A stretch of 56,747 nt of DNA from an uncultured Porphyromonadaceae bacterium (GTDB lineage Bacteria; Bacteroidota; Bacteroidia; Bacteroidales; Muribaculaceae), in contig URCF01000014.1 in the NCBI GenBank assembly GCA_900546365.1, positions 1-56,747 on the forward strand, written 5' to 3'. The notes beneath the pieces were generated by a model. It was given only the letters and a program-made list of their open reading frames with translations, did not search any database and was not told the origin of the DNA. Position numbers and translations under genes: made by a program. Each line of letters starts with the position of its first letter. Positions within the stretch are counted from its first letter, which is position 1. This document shows, piece by piece, positions 41,766 through 50,394 of this stretch.

Positions 41766-42263
41766 TTAATCACTATTTTGTGATTCTAGAGAATCTATCC
41801 ATAAACTGAGGATAAACCTCTTTAATTCATCAATTTTTTCTACGACCACTTCGTTTCCTATAATTCGCATTGAAGAAGAATCAATTATAATTGGAGTACC
41901 ATTAACCATTATGGTTAATTTGTAGTAAAGAGGTTCGTATTCTTTATTCATGATGAATTGTACTGATGATGATTCATTTGGCGCCTTTTCAAAAGCCCAA
42001 TTTAAAATAGGTGAAATTTCGCACGTTGTCGAAAAGTTTAGCTTATTACCATCTGAAATGTACACCTCTAAATGTGTATCATTTTTTACGATATATACCG
42101 AATTAATTTTTGAAAATCCAAATTCATAACTAATGTACCCTTTATTGTTATTGCTAACTTCACAAAAGTCGATAAATCTCTCTGTCTCACTCGTAAATCT
42201 ATTGGAATAGGAGCTTTTAGCACAGGAGATGCTGAATAGAATTATAAATAATAAGTATTTCAC
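41766..42263 (-). CDS. Small lipoprotein, unknown function (candidate partner of the tip protein)
   Basis: The 165-residue product starts MKYLLFIILFSISCAKSSYS, a lipoprotein-type signal with Cys14 as the possible lipidation site. The rest is mostly beta-like with no domain I recognise. It is AT-rich like its neighbours. It follows the metallopeptidase-like gene by 73 nt on the same strand, the place where an immunity gene would be expected. A membrane-anchored periplasmic protein would be a fitting inhibitor of a secreted peptidase, but nothing in the sequence proves it. Confidence 0.7.
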   Translation of the reverse strand: MKYLLFIILFSISCAKSSYSNRFTSETERFIDFCEVSNNNKGYISYEFGFSKINSVYIVKNDTHLEVYISDGNKLNFSTTCEISPILNWAFEKAPNESSSVQFIMNKEYEPLYYKLTIMVNGTPIIIDSSSMRIIGNEVVVEKIDELKRFILSLWIDSLESQNSD

Positions 42264-42336
42264 TATGCGAGATAGGGGTGAAATGGCATTGACAATGTTA
42301 ATACAAAGCAGACTATTTAGTAAAATAATTTTTACT

Positions 42337-43146
42337 TTATCGGAAATTTGGAAGATTCATGTAATTGGGAATTACGGTCTTAAGGGGAGCATGATCAGAG
42401 CCATTTCGAAACAATGAAATCCCCATATTTCTTAATATGAGATTTTCTACTTGAATGGGGATAATATGTTGTGACTGAGCATCTACATACCCTAGTCGGA
42501 ATGAACGTCCATGCCCTATAATTTCATGCCCCAAGGTTGCTGGTCGATTTGTAACAAATGCATCCGGTGTTTTCAATATTATAGTTAGAGACCCTGTTTG
42601 AGTTGGAACTGTAGAGGCTTCTCCACATAAAGCCATAACGAATTGAGAATATCCACCTTGAACGTTAGCGGCCATCTCAGATGTAATGCCTAATGAATTT
42701 AAGATTGGTGAATAAACTTTCAGAGAGGATTGTGACATATCGCTTCCCGGTGTAGTGTATTCGACCTTATGAATATCATTAGAGTTTATAGTGTTTACCA
42801 CCATATCCACTAATGCTTGTTGGTCTTCATTGAGCGTTATTCCATTAAGTGCCGATGAAAGCGCATCTGCAGATATTGCCGCAAATGACTTGCCATTTTG
42901 TTTTTTACCGGATTGGACTATTAAGTTCCTGAAATTTGCAAATTCATCCCCCGGGAACATTGCCCGGAAATCTTCGACTGCCATTGCGGCATCTTTTTTT
43001 GTCACTCCTTCAATTACACATCCTGTAGGATCTTTGCAGTTTACAGGATCGCCACCGCAATATGAATATGGGGACAAATGAGAATATGCCATACTGCTAA
43101 TAGGATAAAGCAGAAATGACATTAATATTAACCGAACCTTTTTCAT
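42337..43146 (-). CDS. Secreted HExxGH metallopeptidase-like protein with RHS-core remnant
   Basis: The protein has 269 residues: a signal peptide (about 1-20), then SPYSYCGGDPVNCKDPTGC (25-43), which is the very end of the RHS-repeat core (usual form YxYCGNNPVNxxDPxG). The effector-like part follows. It carries HEIIGH (His207, Glu208, His212) and, 22 residues later, Glu234 in VENLILRNMG. This HExxH plus distal Glu pattern suggests a gluzincin-type zinc peptidase. The full RHS barrel is missing, so the domain has been recruited to a simple signal peptide. It overlaps the upstream transglutaminase-like gene by 4 bp. Substrate and toxicity are unknown. Confidence 0.75.
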   Translation of the reverse strand: MKKVRLILMSFLLYPISSMAYSHLSPYSYCGGDPVNCKDPTGCVIEGVTKKDAAMAVEDFRAMFPGDEFANFRNLIVQSGKKQNGKSFAAISADALSSALNGITLNEDQQALVDMVVNTINSNDIHKVEYTTPGSDMSQSSLKVYSPILNSLGITSEMAANVQGGYSQFVMALCGEASTVPTQTGSLTIILKTPDAFVTNRPATLGHEIIGHGRSFRLGYVDAQSQHIIPIQVENLILRNMGISLFRNGSDHAPLKTVIPNYMNLPNFR

Positions 43147-44177
43147 TTTGATAATGATTTATCTTGGGAAAACTTTTGGGCTTCTATGGTTTGTAATCTT
43201 CGTCTTTCTCTGATTTCTTCAGTTTCTACCGTCATATATGTTTGGTGTAACCCATATCTTGTATTATCCATTAACCGTAGCAGATAAGCAGCATAATCAT
43301 CAATAACATTTCCGACATATGTAAGATAATCTTGAGTTATTCGCTCAAGAGATTTACCCCGTATTATCCAAGCATTCGGATTCATCGGATAGAATCCCAA
43401 AGACCTGCTCGTACAATAGTAGGTAAACTCATCATACCGATGAAACTTTTCACAATATCCAAATGCGAGATCTGCCATCTGACAGGCAACTGTCTGGAGG
43501 TCAGTCAGCGGAGTCATATAAGTTCCTGCAATTACTGCAGAATCACAAATCTCAAAATCCTGCTTTATATACCATGAAGGATTCATCGTATTAGTTGTCA
43601 ATTCAAGGTTTATCCATTCTTCCGGCGTAATTTTATCTTCATCTTTATACATAATGTAACAATGGCGCGGAGCATGGGCTAAGGATACATCAGCTTTTAA
43701 TTCACTTGCAAGGATTTTATACATCCATGGAAGAGAACGGCATTGACCTTTATGTGTTTTTAATGCCCTGCTGACAAATTGCCGTTCCCAAGGCTCATCA
43801 TCCATTGAAAATGTTTCATAATCATAGGTATAGGGTGTATAATTATTCCCAGAATAAGGTCTCACCATATATGAGCTGATAGCCATCTGCATTCCTGTTT
43901 TGTAAGTATGAAGCTTATTTACAGCATAAACTGAGCGGATAAAAGTCTTTATTCTATCTATCTCATCGCAAAAATCAGTTTTATAATCCAGTTTCCCTTC
44001 AAAATATGCCCATTCCGCAAGAAATACAGCTCTTTTAATGGACAGACTATCCCTTCCGGCAAGCATATCTGACATTTCATTAAAAGCCAAGACATAATAA
44101 TCTTCAGCTGTCTTTAATTGCGCTTGTATAGACAACTGTGCAGAAATGAAAATTATATATAACAATACCCTTTTCAT
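43143..44177 (-). CDS. Secreted transglutaminase/cysteine-protease-like protein
   Basis: The protein has 344 residues with a signal peptide (about 1-19, ending IQA-Q). The middle carries GQCRSLPWMYKILASEL (Cys), LAHAPRHCYIMY (His) and WINLELT (acidic residue), the order of the transglutaminase-like papain fold. The C-terminal third is helical. It leads the AT-rich operon and overlaps the metallopeptidase-like gene by 4 bp, so the two are made together. Whether it processes, crosslinks or is itself an effector cannot be told. Confidence 0.65.
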   Translation of the reverse strand: MKRVLLYIIFISAQLSIQAQLKTAEDYYVLAFNEMSDMLAGRDSLSIKRAVFLAEWAYFEGKLDYKTDFCDEIDRIKTFIRSVYAVNKLHTYKTGMQMAISSYMVRPYSGNNYTPYTYDYETFSMDDEPWERQFVSRALKTHKGQCRSLPWMYKILASELKADVSLAHAPRHCYIMYKDEDKITPEEWINLELTTNTMNPSWYIKQDFEICDSAVIAGTYMTPLTDLQTVACQMADLAFGYCEKFHRYDEFTYYCTSRSLGFYPMNPNAWIIRGKSLERITQDYLTYVGNVIDDYAAYLLRLMDNTRYGLHQTYMTVETEEIRERRRLQTIEAQKFSQDKSLSK

Positions 44178-44185
44178 ATTTTTCC

Positions 44186-44217
44186 CAAATGTATTATTTA
44201 ATTTTCAACAATTCAAA
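44186..44217 (-). promoter_or_regulatory. Promoter of the AT-rich island operon
   Basis: The minus-strand TTTG (44217-44214), 20 nt, then TACATTTG (44193-44186) match the consensus exactly. The ATG at 44177 is 8 nt past the box, predicting a leader of about 5 nt. Confidence 0.8.
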
Positions 44218-44250
44218 TTCTTCCGATATTTTCAGTTGCTTAACTGCAAA

Positions 44251-44283
44251 AAAAAGGAGAGACCGGGTAGGTCTCTCCTTTTT
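44251..44283 (-). terminator. Intrinsic terminator of the T9SS-cargo gene
   Basis: A 14-bp perfect stem (44251-44264 with 44270-44283) with loop GGGTA is followed by a T-run on the minus strand. It begins 17 bp after the stop of the 44301-46094 gene and insulates the island promoter. Confidence 0.92.
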
Positions 44284-44300
44284 TATGATGAGGTGGGTGA

Positions 44301-46094
44301 TTAGCGGACAGCGAGCTTCTGACCGGCGGCCACATACACTCCCATAGGGAGCGGGAAGCGGGTTTCGCCCTCTTCCACTGTGGTGCTCACCACATTTATG
44401 CCATTCATATCGGTGATTACCAGGTGAGTGCTTTCGGTGGCATTGACTATTATCTCACCATCGGCTGCGCTGAGCTTCAAACCGTTCTCAGCCTCGGGTG
44501 CCACACTCTCCACACCATTGTACTGCGGATCCATGATGAAGCTTGAGAGCAGTCCGCCCCAAGATGTGGGAGCCTCTGTTTCAACAGCATCAGCACCTAC
44601 TGTGAAGGCCTTATTGCCGCGAGAACAGAACAGGGCGCGGGTGGTTTTGGGATCAAAAGTCATGCCGTAGCCGGTAGGAGCACCGCCTGCAAGGGCAATA
44701 TTGTGGCGGGCGGTACGCTCCATGGAGCCAAGAGGATATTCGTCAAGGAAGCAACCGGTGGCGGCGTTGAGGCGATAGCCATATACGTAGAGGTTGCCGT
44801 TGTAGCTGAACGAACCGAGATAAGCGCCGATGTTGGTGGCGTTGTTCACTGCATTCTTCCATGAGCCGTCGGTGGGGTCTAATTCTATCATCCAACCTTC
44901 TTCCAGACCGCTGGAGCTGCTGATCACACGGGCAGCATCTTCACCGGCGGGGCTGTAGCCGCCCTGACCACCGCCGATGAGATACATCGACGAGCCATGG
45001 AAGTCAAGTGCACGGATCTTGGTACTGTTGGCAGTTTTCTTACCGGTGAGGTGGGGCTTGATATAGGTGAGGTAATCCACAGTCTTGAGGTCGAGCGAGG
45101 CACAACCGAGCAGAATACCATCATAGGTGTTCTCCATCGCGATGGTGTGGCCTCCGATAGTGAGGGCATCGTCCACTTTACCGCTCACATTGCCGGCGAA
45201 ATACACTTTGTCGCCATTCACAGTGATTTTGCAGATCTGGTCGCGGGTGAGAGTGCCGGTGGCGCGGAGATGGTTCTTGTAGTTACCTTCGCTGTCCAGA
45301 CGGATGAGATACAAACCTCCGGCAGCCTGCTGGGTGTCACCGTTGTAAGTGTCCAGATTGCGCGGGGTGAGCACATAGGTGGCATTGTTTGTGGCAGTGA
45401 TCACCATTGATGCGCGGTAGTTACCGCCAATATAGATATTGCCTTCGGCATCCTGAGCCAAAGCATAGGGAGTCACACCGTTGGTGGTAGCCTCCACAGA
45501 GTTGCCGCTGCTGGCATGAGGCACAGGAAGTTGGTCCATGGCTATCGACTTGGTCCACTCCACACGGCCATCTTCACCGAGCTTCACGAGCACCTGGTTG
45601 TAGATCCACACGCTGGTGTTCCATTCCGGAAATTCTACCTCGGCACCGGTGGCATCCACAATCACCGGGCTTGTGTAGGGAGTGACACTGGCCGAGCGGG
45701 CATTGACAAGCAGCAGCAAGCCGCCGTCGGATGTGGGAAGCATGGCGCCTTTGGAGCTCACATCCACATATCCTTCCTTGGTGTAGATGTTCCATATACG
45801 CTCGCCGGTAGTGGCCTTGTGCTTTATAACAAGCAGGTTGCGATTGTCACTGGTGCTGTTGGTTGCGGCACCGGTGGCTATCTGCTCGCCGTCGAATGTA
45901 ATGCCGTCTGTTGTGGAATATGAACCAAAATGGCTCAGTGAGGCCACATTGCCGTCCGACAGCACAACCACATGGCTTGTCATATCCTGCTGCTGCGGAG
46001 AATCAATCAATTTGCTCCATTCAAGCTGAGGAGCTGATGCCGTAGCGCTGATGAAAGCACCCATGGCAACGATAAAAAGTAACTGTTTTTTCAT
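44301..46094 (-). CDS. Secreted beta-propeller-like protein with T9SS C-terminal sorting domain
   Basis: The protein has 597 residues with a signal peptide (about 1-20). The main part is repetitive beta structure, with segments such as QDAEGNIYIGGNY and LVKLGEDGRVEWTKSI typical of propeller-type repeats. The last ~65 residues (from about NGLKLSAADGEIIVNA) end in LPMGVYVAAGQKLAVR. This matches the type A sorting domain (Por_Secre_tail) pattern: a short beta sandwich, G-V-Y, and a basic end. It should therefore leave the cell through the T9SS encoded at 25.5-32.5 kb. It has its own promoter (46124-46131). Binding partner and role are unknown. Confidence 0.75.
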   Translation of the reverse strand: MKKQLLFIVAMGAFISATASAPQLEWSKLIDSPQQQDMTSHVVVLSDGNVASLSHFGSYSTTDGITFDGEQIATGAATNSTSDNRNLLVIKHKATTGERIWNIYTKEGYVDVSSKGAMLPTSDGGLLLLVNARSASVTPYTSPVIVDATGAEVEFPEWNTSVWIYNQVLVKLGEDGRVEWTKSIAMDQLPVPHASSGNSVEATTNGVTPYALAQDAEGNIYIGGNYRASMVITATNNATYVLTPRNLDTYNGDTQQAAGGLYLIRLDSEGNYKNHLRATGTLTRDQICKITVNGDKVYFAGNVSGKVDDALTIGGHTIAMENTYDGILLGCASLDLKTVDYLTYIKPHLTGKKTANSTKIRALDFHGSSMYLIGGGQGGYSPAGEDAARVISSSSGLEEGWMIELDPTDGSWKNAVNNATNIGAYLGSFSYNGNLYVYGYRLNAATGCFLDEYPLGSMERTARHNIALAGGAPTGYGMTFDPKTTRALFCSRGNKAFTVGADAVETEAPTSWGGLLSSFIMDPQYNGVESVAPEAENGLKLSAADGEIIVNATESTHLVITDMNGINVVSTTVEEGETRFPLPMGVYVAAGQKLAVR

Positions 46095-46123
46095 GAGAAT
46101 ATGTTATGATGAATTTCGTGATG

Positions 46124-46131
46124 CAAAATTA
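46124..46131 (-). promoter_or_regulatory. Promoter (-7 box) of the T9SS-cargo gene
   Basis: The minus-strand TAATTTTG is preceded at 19 nt by TTTC, one mismatch from TTTG. The leader is about 27 nt. Confidence 0.6.
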
Positions 46132-46212
46132 CGCCAACACCATTCTGTACGAAATACCCATTTTTAAGCATTTTTCATCCTGCCCGCTGCTCCAAAATAC
46201 CTAAAAATGTGT

Positions 46213-46244
46213 ATTGCCCCTCCTGCGCCGCAGCAGTAATTTTG
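46213..46244 (+). promoter_or_regulatory. Promoter of the TonB receptor operon
   Basis: ATTG (46213-46216), 20 nt, then TAATTTTG (46237-46244) match the consensus with one mismatch. Transcription should start near 46248, about 22 nt before the ATG. I see no convincing Fur-type operator here. Confidence 0.65.
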
Positions 46245-46269
46245 CATAATAATAAGCAAAGCACCAATC

Positions 46270-49071
46270 ATGAGCATGTTTCGACCACTACTCATCCTCA
46301 TTCTTTCGATATTCTGTTTTTCGACCAACGCCGCCGATCTCATAACCCTGAGCGGCACAGCTGTCGATGCCGCCACACATGAACCTCTCCCTTTTGCCAC
46401 TGTGTCTGTGTCACATCCCGGAGACAAATCAGCTCCACTATCCATGCATACCGATGCCAACGGCCATTGGTCAATGCGCGTGGTGCCCGGCAAAACCGAC
46501 ATCTCTGTCACATATATAGGCTACAAACCGTTCCACTCCTCCCTCACCCTCTCCGCCGACCGACGGCTCACCGCCGCGCTCACACCTGCCGACCATACCC
46601 TCGGCGAAGTGGTGATCACAGCCAAGGAGAGCGGTGGCATGACATCATCTTCGCGAATTGACCGCGATGCAATGGAGCATATACAGCCCACAAGCTTCAC
46701 CGACCTGCTTGAACTGCTGCCCGGAAATATGGCCCAGACTCCCGACATGGGAAGCACCAACAGCATAGCCCTGCGCGAAACAGGCAACCTTGGAGCCACA
46801 GGCACAAAGGCGGTCAATGACGATTATGCCATTTCATCGCTTGGCACCGCTTTTGTGGTGGACGGGGCGCCAATCAACAACGATGCCAACCTCCAGGGTG
46901 TGCCGGGAGCCACTTCCGGCGACCCCGAATACAAACGCGCCACCACCAACCGCGGCGTGGATATGCGCACCATCTCCACCGATAATATTGAGAGCGTGGA
47001 TATCGTGCGCGGCATTCCGTCGGCTGAATACGGCAACCTCACATCCGGACTGGTCAACATCAAGCGCATACGCCGCGCCACACCGTTCACCGCCCGCTTC
47101 AAGGCCGACCAGTACAGCAAACTGTTCTCCGCCGGCAAAGGGTTCGGAATCGCCAACCACAACCATGTGGTGAATATCGACGCGGGGTATCTCGACTCCA
47201 AAATCGACCCACGCAACTCACTCGAGAACTACAAGCGCGTCAATGCCTCCGCCCGCGCCAACTTCAGCTGGGCGCATCCATCGGTGTCCACCCGTTGGAA
47301 CATAGGCGTGGACTATACAGGCAGCTTTGACAACGCCAAGGCTGATCCCGACCTGAATTATAATAAGGTGGACGAGTACAAAAGCTCCTACAACAGAGCT
47401 GCACTCACATCCGACCTCAACTTCACTTTCACTCGCATCAGATGGCTCAACTCCGCCGGACTCAACAGCTCGGTGTCGTATCAGGCCGACAAGCTCCACC
47501 GTCTCAAACAAGTGGCTCCGCAAAGAGCTTCCGTGGCTCCCACCACCATGGAGCCGGGGGTACACGATGCCCATTACCTGCTGAGCGAATACCTCGCCGA
47601 CTTCACCAACACAAGCCGCCCGCTGAGCGTATTTCTCAAAGCCCGAGCCGATGGTTCCCGCGCTCTGGGCACCTGGCTCCATGAGTACAAGGCCGGTGCA
47701 GAATGGACTCTCACCAAAAATCTCGGACACGGACAGCAGTACGACCTCAGCAAACCGCTCTCTGCCTCATGGACCACCCGCCCCCGCGACTTCAACTCCA
47801 TTCCGGCTCTGCAGGTGCTCAGCTTCTATGCCGAAAATAAAATGAGCCTGCTCATCGGCTCAAACAAACCCGAACTGCAGCTGGGCATACGCTCCATCGC
47901 ACTCCCATCGCTCAGCAAGGAGTACTACCTCAGCGGACGCACCTACCTCGACCCACGAATCAATGCGGTGTGGAACTTCCCCTCGTTCCAGGCGGGAGGA
48001 CTCCCCATGCGTTTCCTTATAGCCGGAGGCTACGGCCTCACCACCAAGATGCCCACCGTGGACTACCTCTACCCGCAGCTTCATTACAACGACATCATCC
48101 AGCTCAACTACTACGATGTGAACCGCCCCAACGAACTGAGCCGCATCAATGTGCGCACCTACATCGAGGATGCCACCAACTATCAGCTCCGCCCGGCACG
48201 AAACCATAAATGGGAAATACGCTTAGGAGCCGAATGGGGTCGCAACTCATTTTCCGTCACATATTTCCGCGAAAAGATGAACGATGGATTCCGCTACTCC
48301 ACCGTTTACGCCCCCTACCATTACCGCAGCTACGATGCCTCAGCCATCAATCCCGGCACACTCACCGAAGCTCCGGACATCTCCACACTCCCCTACACCG
48401 ACAAGGTGATTCTCGATGGGCTCAGGCGTGTGACCAACGGCTCACGCATCGACAAGCAAGGTGTGGAATTTCAGCTTTCCACCGCCCGATGGAAAGCTAT
48501 CGGCACAGCCCTGACCATCACCGGCGCATGGCTCCACACCACCTACAGCAACTCGCAGATGCTCTACTCGCCGGTCAACGATGTGGTGGGGTCGCAACCG
48601 GTGAGCGACCTGTATGTGGGCATATACAACACCAACGATGGCCGCGTCAACGACCAGATCAACACCAACTTCATGTTCGACACCCAAATTCCCCGCTGGG
48701 GGCTGGTGTTCAGCACCTCCATCCAGTGTATGTGGCATGTCAAGAGCACACGCCTGTGGGAGAATGGCGTACCCACAAGCTATATCTCCGCCCTCGACGG
48801 GCAGATCCACCCCTACGACAACGCCGCACAACAGGACCTGTTGCTGCAATATCTGGTCAAGAACTACAATGAGGCGGCCTACCGCACAGTGACCATACCC
48901 ACAGCCTTGTATGTCAACCTCAAAGCCACCAAGAAAATCGGGAAATGGCTCAAACTGTCCGCTTTCGTCAACCGTATCCTCGACTACCTGCCCGACTACG
49001 ACAGCAACGGTGTGACAATACGACGCTACGCTGATGCCTACTTCGGCATGGAAGCCACTCTGACTCTTTAG
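46270..49071 (+). CDS. TonB-dependent receptor with carboxypeptidase-regulatory-like N-terminal domain
   Basis: This 933-residue outer-membrane transporter has a signal peptide (about 1-22). The beta-sandwich N-terminal domain (about 25-110) contains GTAVDAATHEPLPFATVSV. A TonB box-like GEVVITAK follows near 113-120, then the plug (DRDAMEHIQPTSFTDLLELL, VDIVRGIPSAEYGNLTSG) and a large barrel. It ends in Leu rather than the usual Phe. There is no SusD partner gene, so it is not a standard glycan (SusCD) system. The three following genes are on the same strand with short spacings. The substrate is unknown; metal chelates or peptides are possible. Confidence 0.93.
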   Translation: MSMFRPLLILILSIFCFSTNAADLITLSGTAVDAATHEPLPFATVSVSHPGDKSAPLSMHTDANGHWSMRVVPGKTDISVTYIGYKPFHSSLTLSADRRLTAALTPADHTLGEVVITAKESGGMTSSSRIDRDAMEHIQPTSFTDLLELLPGNMAQTPDMGSTNSIALRETGNLGATGTKAVNDDYAISSLGTAFVVDGAPINNDANLQGVPGATSGDPEYKRATTNRGVDMRTISTDNIESVDIVRGIPSAEYGNLTSGLVNIKRIRRATPFTARFKADQYSKLFSAGKGFGIANHNHVVNIDAGYLDSKIDPRNSLENYKRVNASARANFSWAHPSVSTRWNIGVDYTGSFDNAKADPDLNYNKVDEYKSSYNRAALTSDLNFTFTRIRWLNSAGLNSSVSYQADKLHRLKQVAPQRASVAPTTMEPGVHDAHYLLSEYLADFTNTSRPLSVFLKARADGSRALGTWLHEYKAGAEWTLTKNLGHGQQYDLSKPLSASWTTRPRDFNSIPALQVLSFYAENKMSLLIGSNKPELQLGIRSIALPSLSKEYYLSGRTYLDPRINAVWNFPSFQAGGLPMRFLIAGGYGLTTKMPTVDYLYPQLHYNDIIQLNYYDVNRPNELSRINVRTYIEDATNYQLRPARNHKWEIRLGAEWGRNSFSVTYFREKMNDGFRYSTVYAPYHYRSYDASAINPGTLTEAPDISTLPYTDKVILDGLRRVTNGSRIDKQGVEFQLSTARWKAIGTALTITGAWLHTTYSNSQMLYSPVNDVVGSQPVSDLYVGIYNTNDGRVNDQINTNFMFDTQIPRWGLVFSTSIQCMWHVKSTRLWENGVPTSYISALDGQIHPYDNAAQQDLLLQYLVKNYNEAAYRTVTIPTALYVNLKATKKIGKWLKLSAFVNRILDYLPDYDSNGVTIRRYADAYFGMEATLTL

Positions 49072-49098
49072 TATAAAAATAAAAAAAACGATAATATA

Positions 49099-50394
49099 AT
49101 GACTAAATCACTCATCCATCACCTTCTCGCGCTCATGGCCGTATGCCTGCTCTGGAGCTGCGACGACAAGATTTCCGACGACAGCGCCGCCACAGATGCC
49201 ACACTGGTCAACCTCGCCATCATTCACCCCGCTGACCTCGAGGCCGATGCCATTGTTGACCACGAGCACACCGAGTTCTACAACATCTCCAACGGCCGCA
49301 CCTCCGAGTTCGGCTCCGGAGCGGAAATAAGACTCACACCCGGGCTCTATGACATCGACTACACAGCACAGGTTCATTCAGCTTCCGGCACCACATCCAC
49401 CCTGAGAGCCACCGCCCGCAGCATACAGATTGGCGGTGAAACGCAGACCGTGCAGCTCCAATCCTACAACACCATCGAGAGCAACGACCTCATCATAGCC
49501 GAAATATTTTTTGCCGGCACCCTCCGCTCGTCGGGCAACCAGTACTACGGCGATGACTACATCAAGCTCTACAACAACACCGACCATGTGGTGTACGCCG
49601 ATGGATTGACGCTGTTTGAAACCAAGTTCACCACCACCGACAAATACGACTACACCCCCGATATCATGCACGAAGCCATCACAGTCCACGCCCTCTACAC
49701 CATCCCGGGCTCCGGACACGACCACCCTGTGCAGCCGGGCCAGTATCTCCTCCTCGCTGACACAGGCATCGACCACCGTCAGGCCAACCCCAACTCGTTC
49801 GACCTCAGCCATGCCGACTTTGAATGGTATGATATATCCACCAAACCCAACAACATGGATATTGACTCTCCCACTGTGCCCGACCTTGACAAATGGTACT
49901 GCTACACCCTAAGCTTCTGGGTGCTGCACAACCGCGGCTTCAAAGCCTACGGCATAGCCCGTATCCCGGTGGACCGCGACACCTACCTCCGCGACTATCT
50001 CTACTCCTATGATTATACCATCCACTCGGTGGCCGGCGATTTCCCCATGACCGGACAAGCCTACCGCCTGCCCAACCAATGGGTGGTGGATGTGGTCAAC
50101 TGCTCGGTGCAGGCTGAATTTGCATGGACCCTCACCGCGCCCGCCCTCGACTGCGGATGGACCCACTGCGGTGACATCGACAAGGACAAAACAAGATATT
50201 TCCACAGCGTGCGACGCAAAATGCTCTACCTCAACGAGCAGGGGAACCCCGTGCTCAAGGACACCAACAACTCCACCGCCGACTTCAACCCTGACTGCAT
50301 CGCCTCCGAAATCGAACTCCAGGGCACAGCCATGGACACCAACGGCACCCTCTGCACCACCAAAACCTACGATGGAGTAACACCTATAGAATGA
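49099..50394 (+). CDS. DUF4876 family lipoprotein
   Basis: The 431-residue protein has a lipoprotein signal ending LLWSC, with Cys20 or so as the anchor. The N-terminal part (about 30-125) looks like an Ig/carboxypeptidase-like beta sandwich (EIRLTPGLYDIDYTAQV). From about 130 (SNDLIIAEIFFAGTLRSSGNQYYGDDYIKLYNNT) it has a lamin-tail-like pattern that defines DUF4876. It is likely surface- or periplasm-exposed and may bind substrate for the TonB receptor. It starts 27 nt after the receptor gene and overlaps the next gene by 4 bp. Confidence 0.85.
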   Translation: MTKSLIHHLLALMAVCLLWSCDDKISDDSAATDATLVNLAIIHPADLEADAIVDHEHTEFYNISNGRTSEFGSGAEIRLTPGLYDIDYTAQVHSASGTTSTLRATARSIQIGGETQTVQLQSYNTIESNDLIIAEIFFAGTLRSSGNQYYGDDYIKLYNNTDHVVYADGLTLFETKFTTTDKYDYTPDIMHEAITVHALYTIPGSGHDHPVQPGQYLLLADTGIDHRQANPNSFDLSHADFEWYDISTKPNNMDIDSPTVPDLDKWYCYTLSFWVLHNRGFKAYGIARIPVDRDTYLRDYLYSYDYTIHSVAGDFPMTGQAYRLPNQWVVDVVNCSVQAEFAWTLTAPALDCGWTHCGDIDKDKTRYFHSVRRKMLYLNEQGNPVLKDTNNSTADFNPDCIASEIELQGTAMDTNGTLCTTKTYDGVTPIE

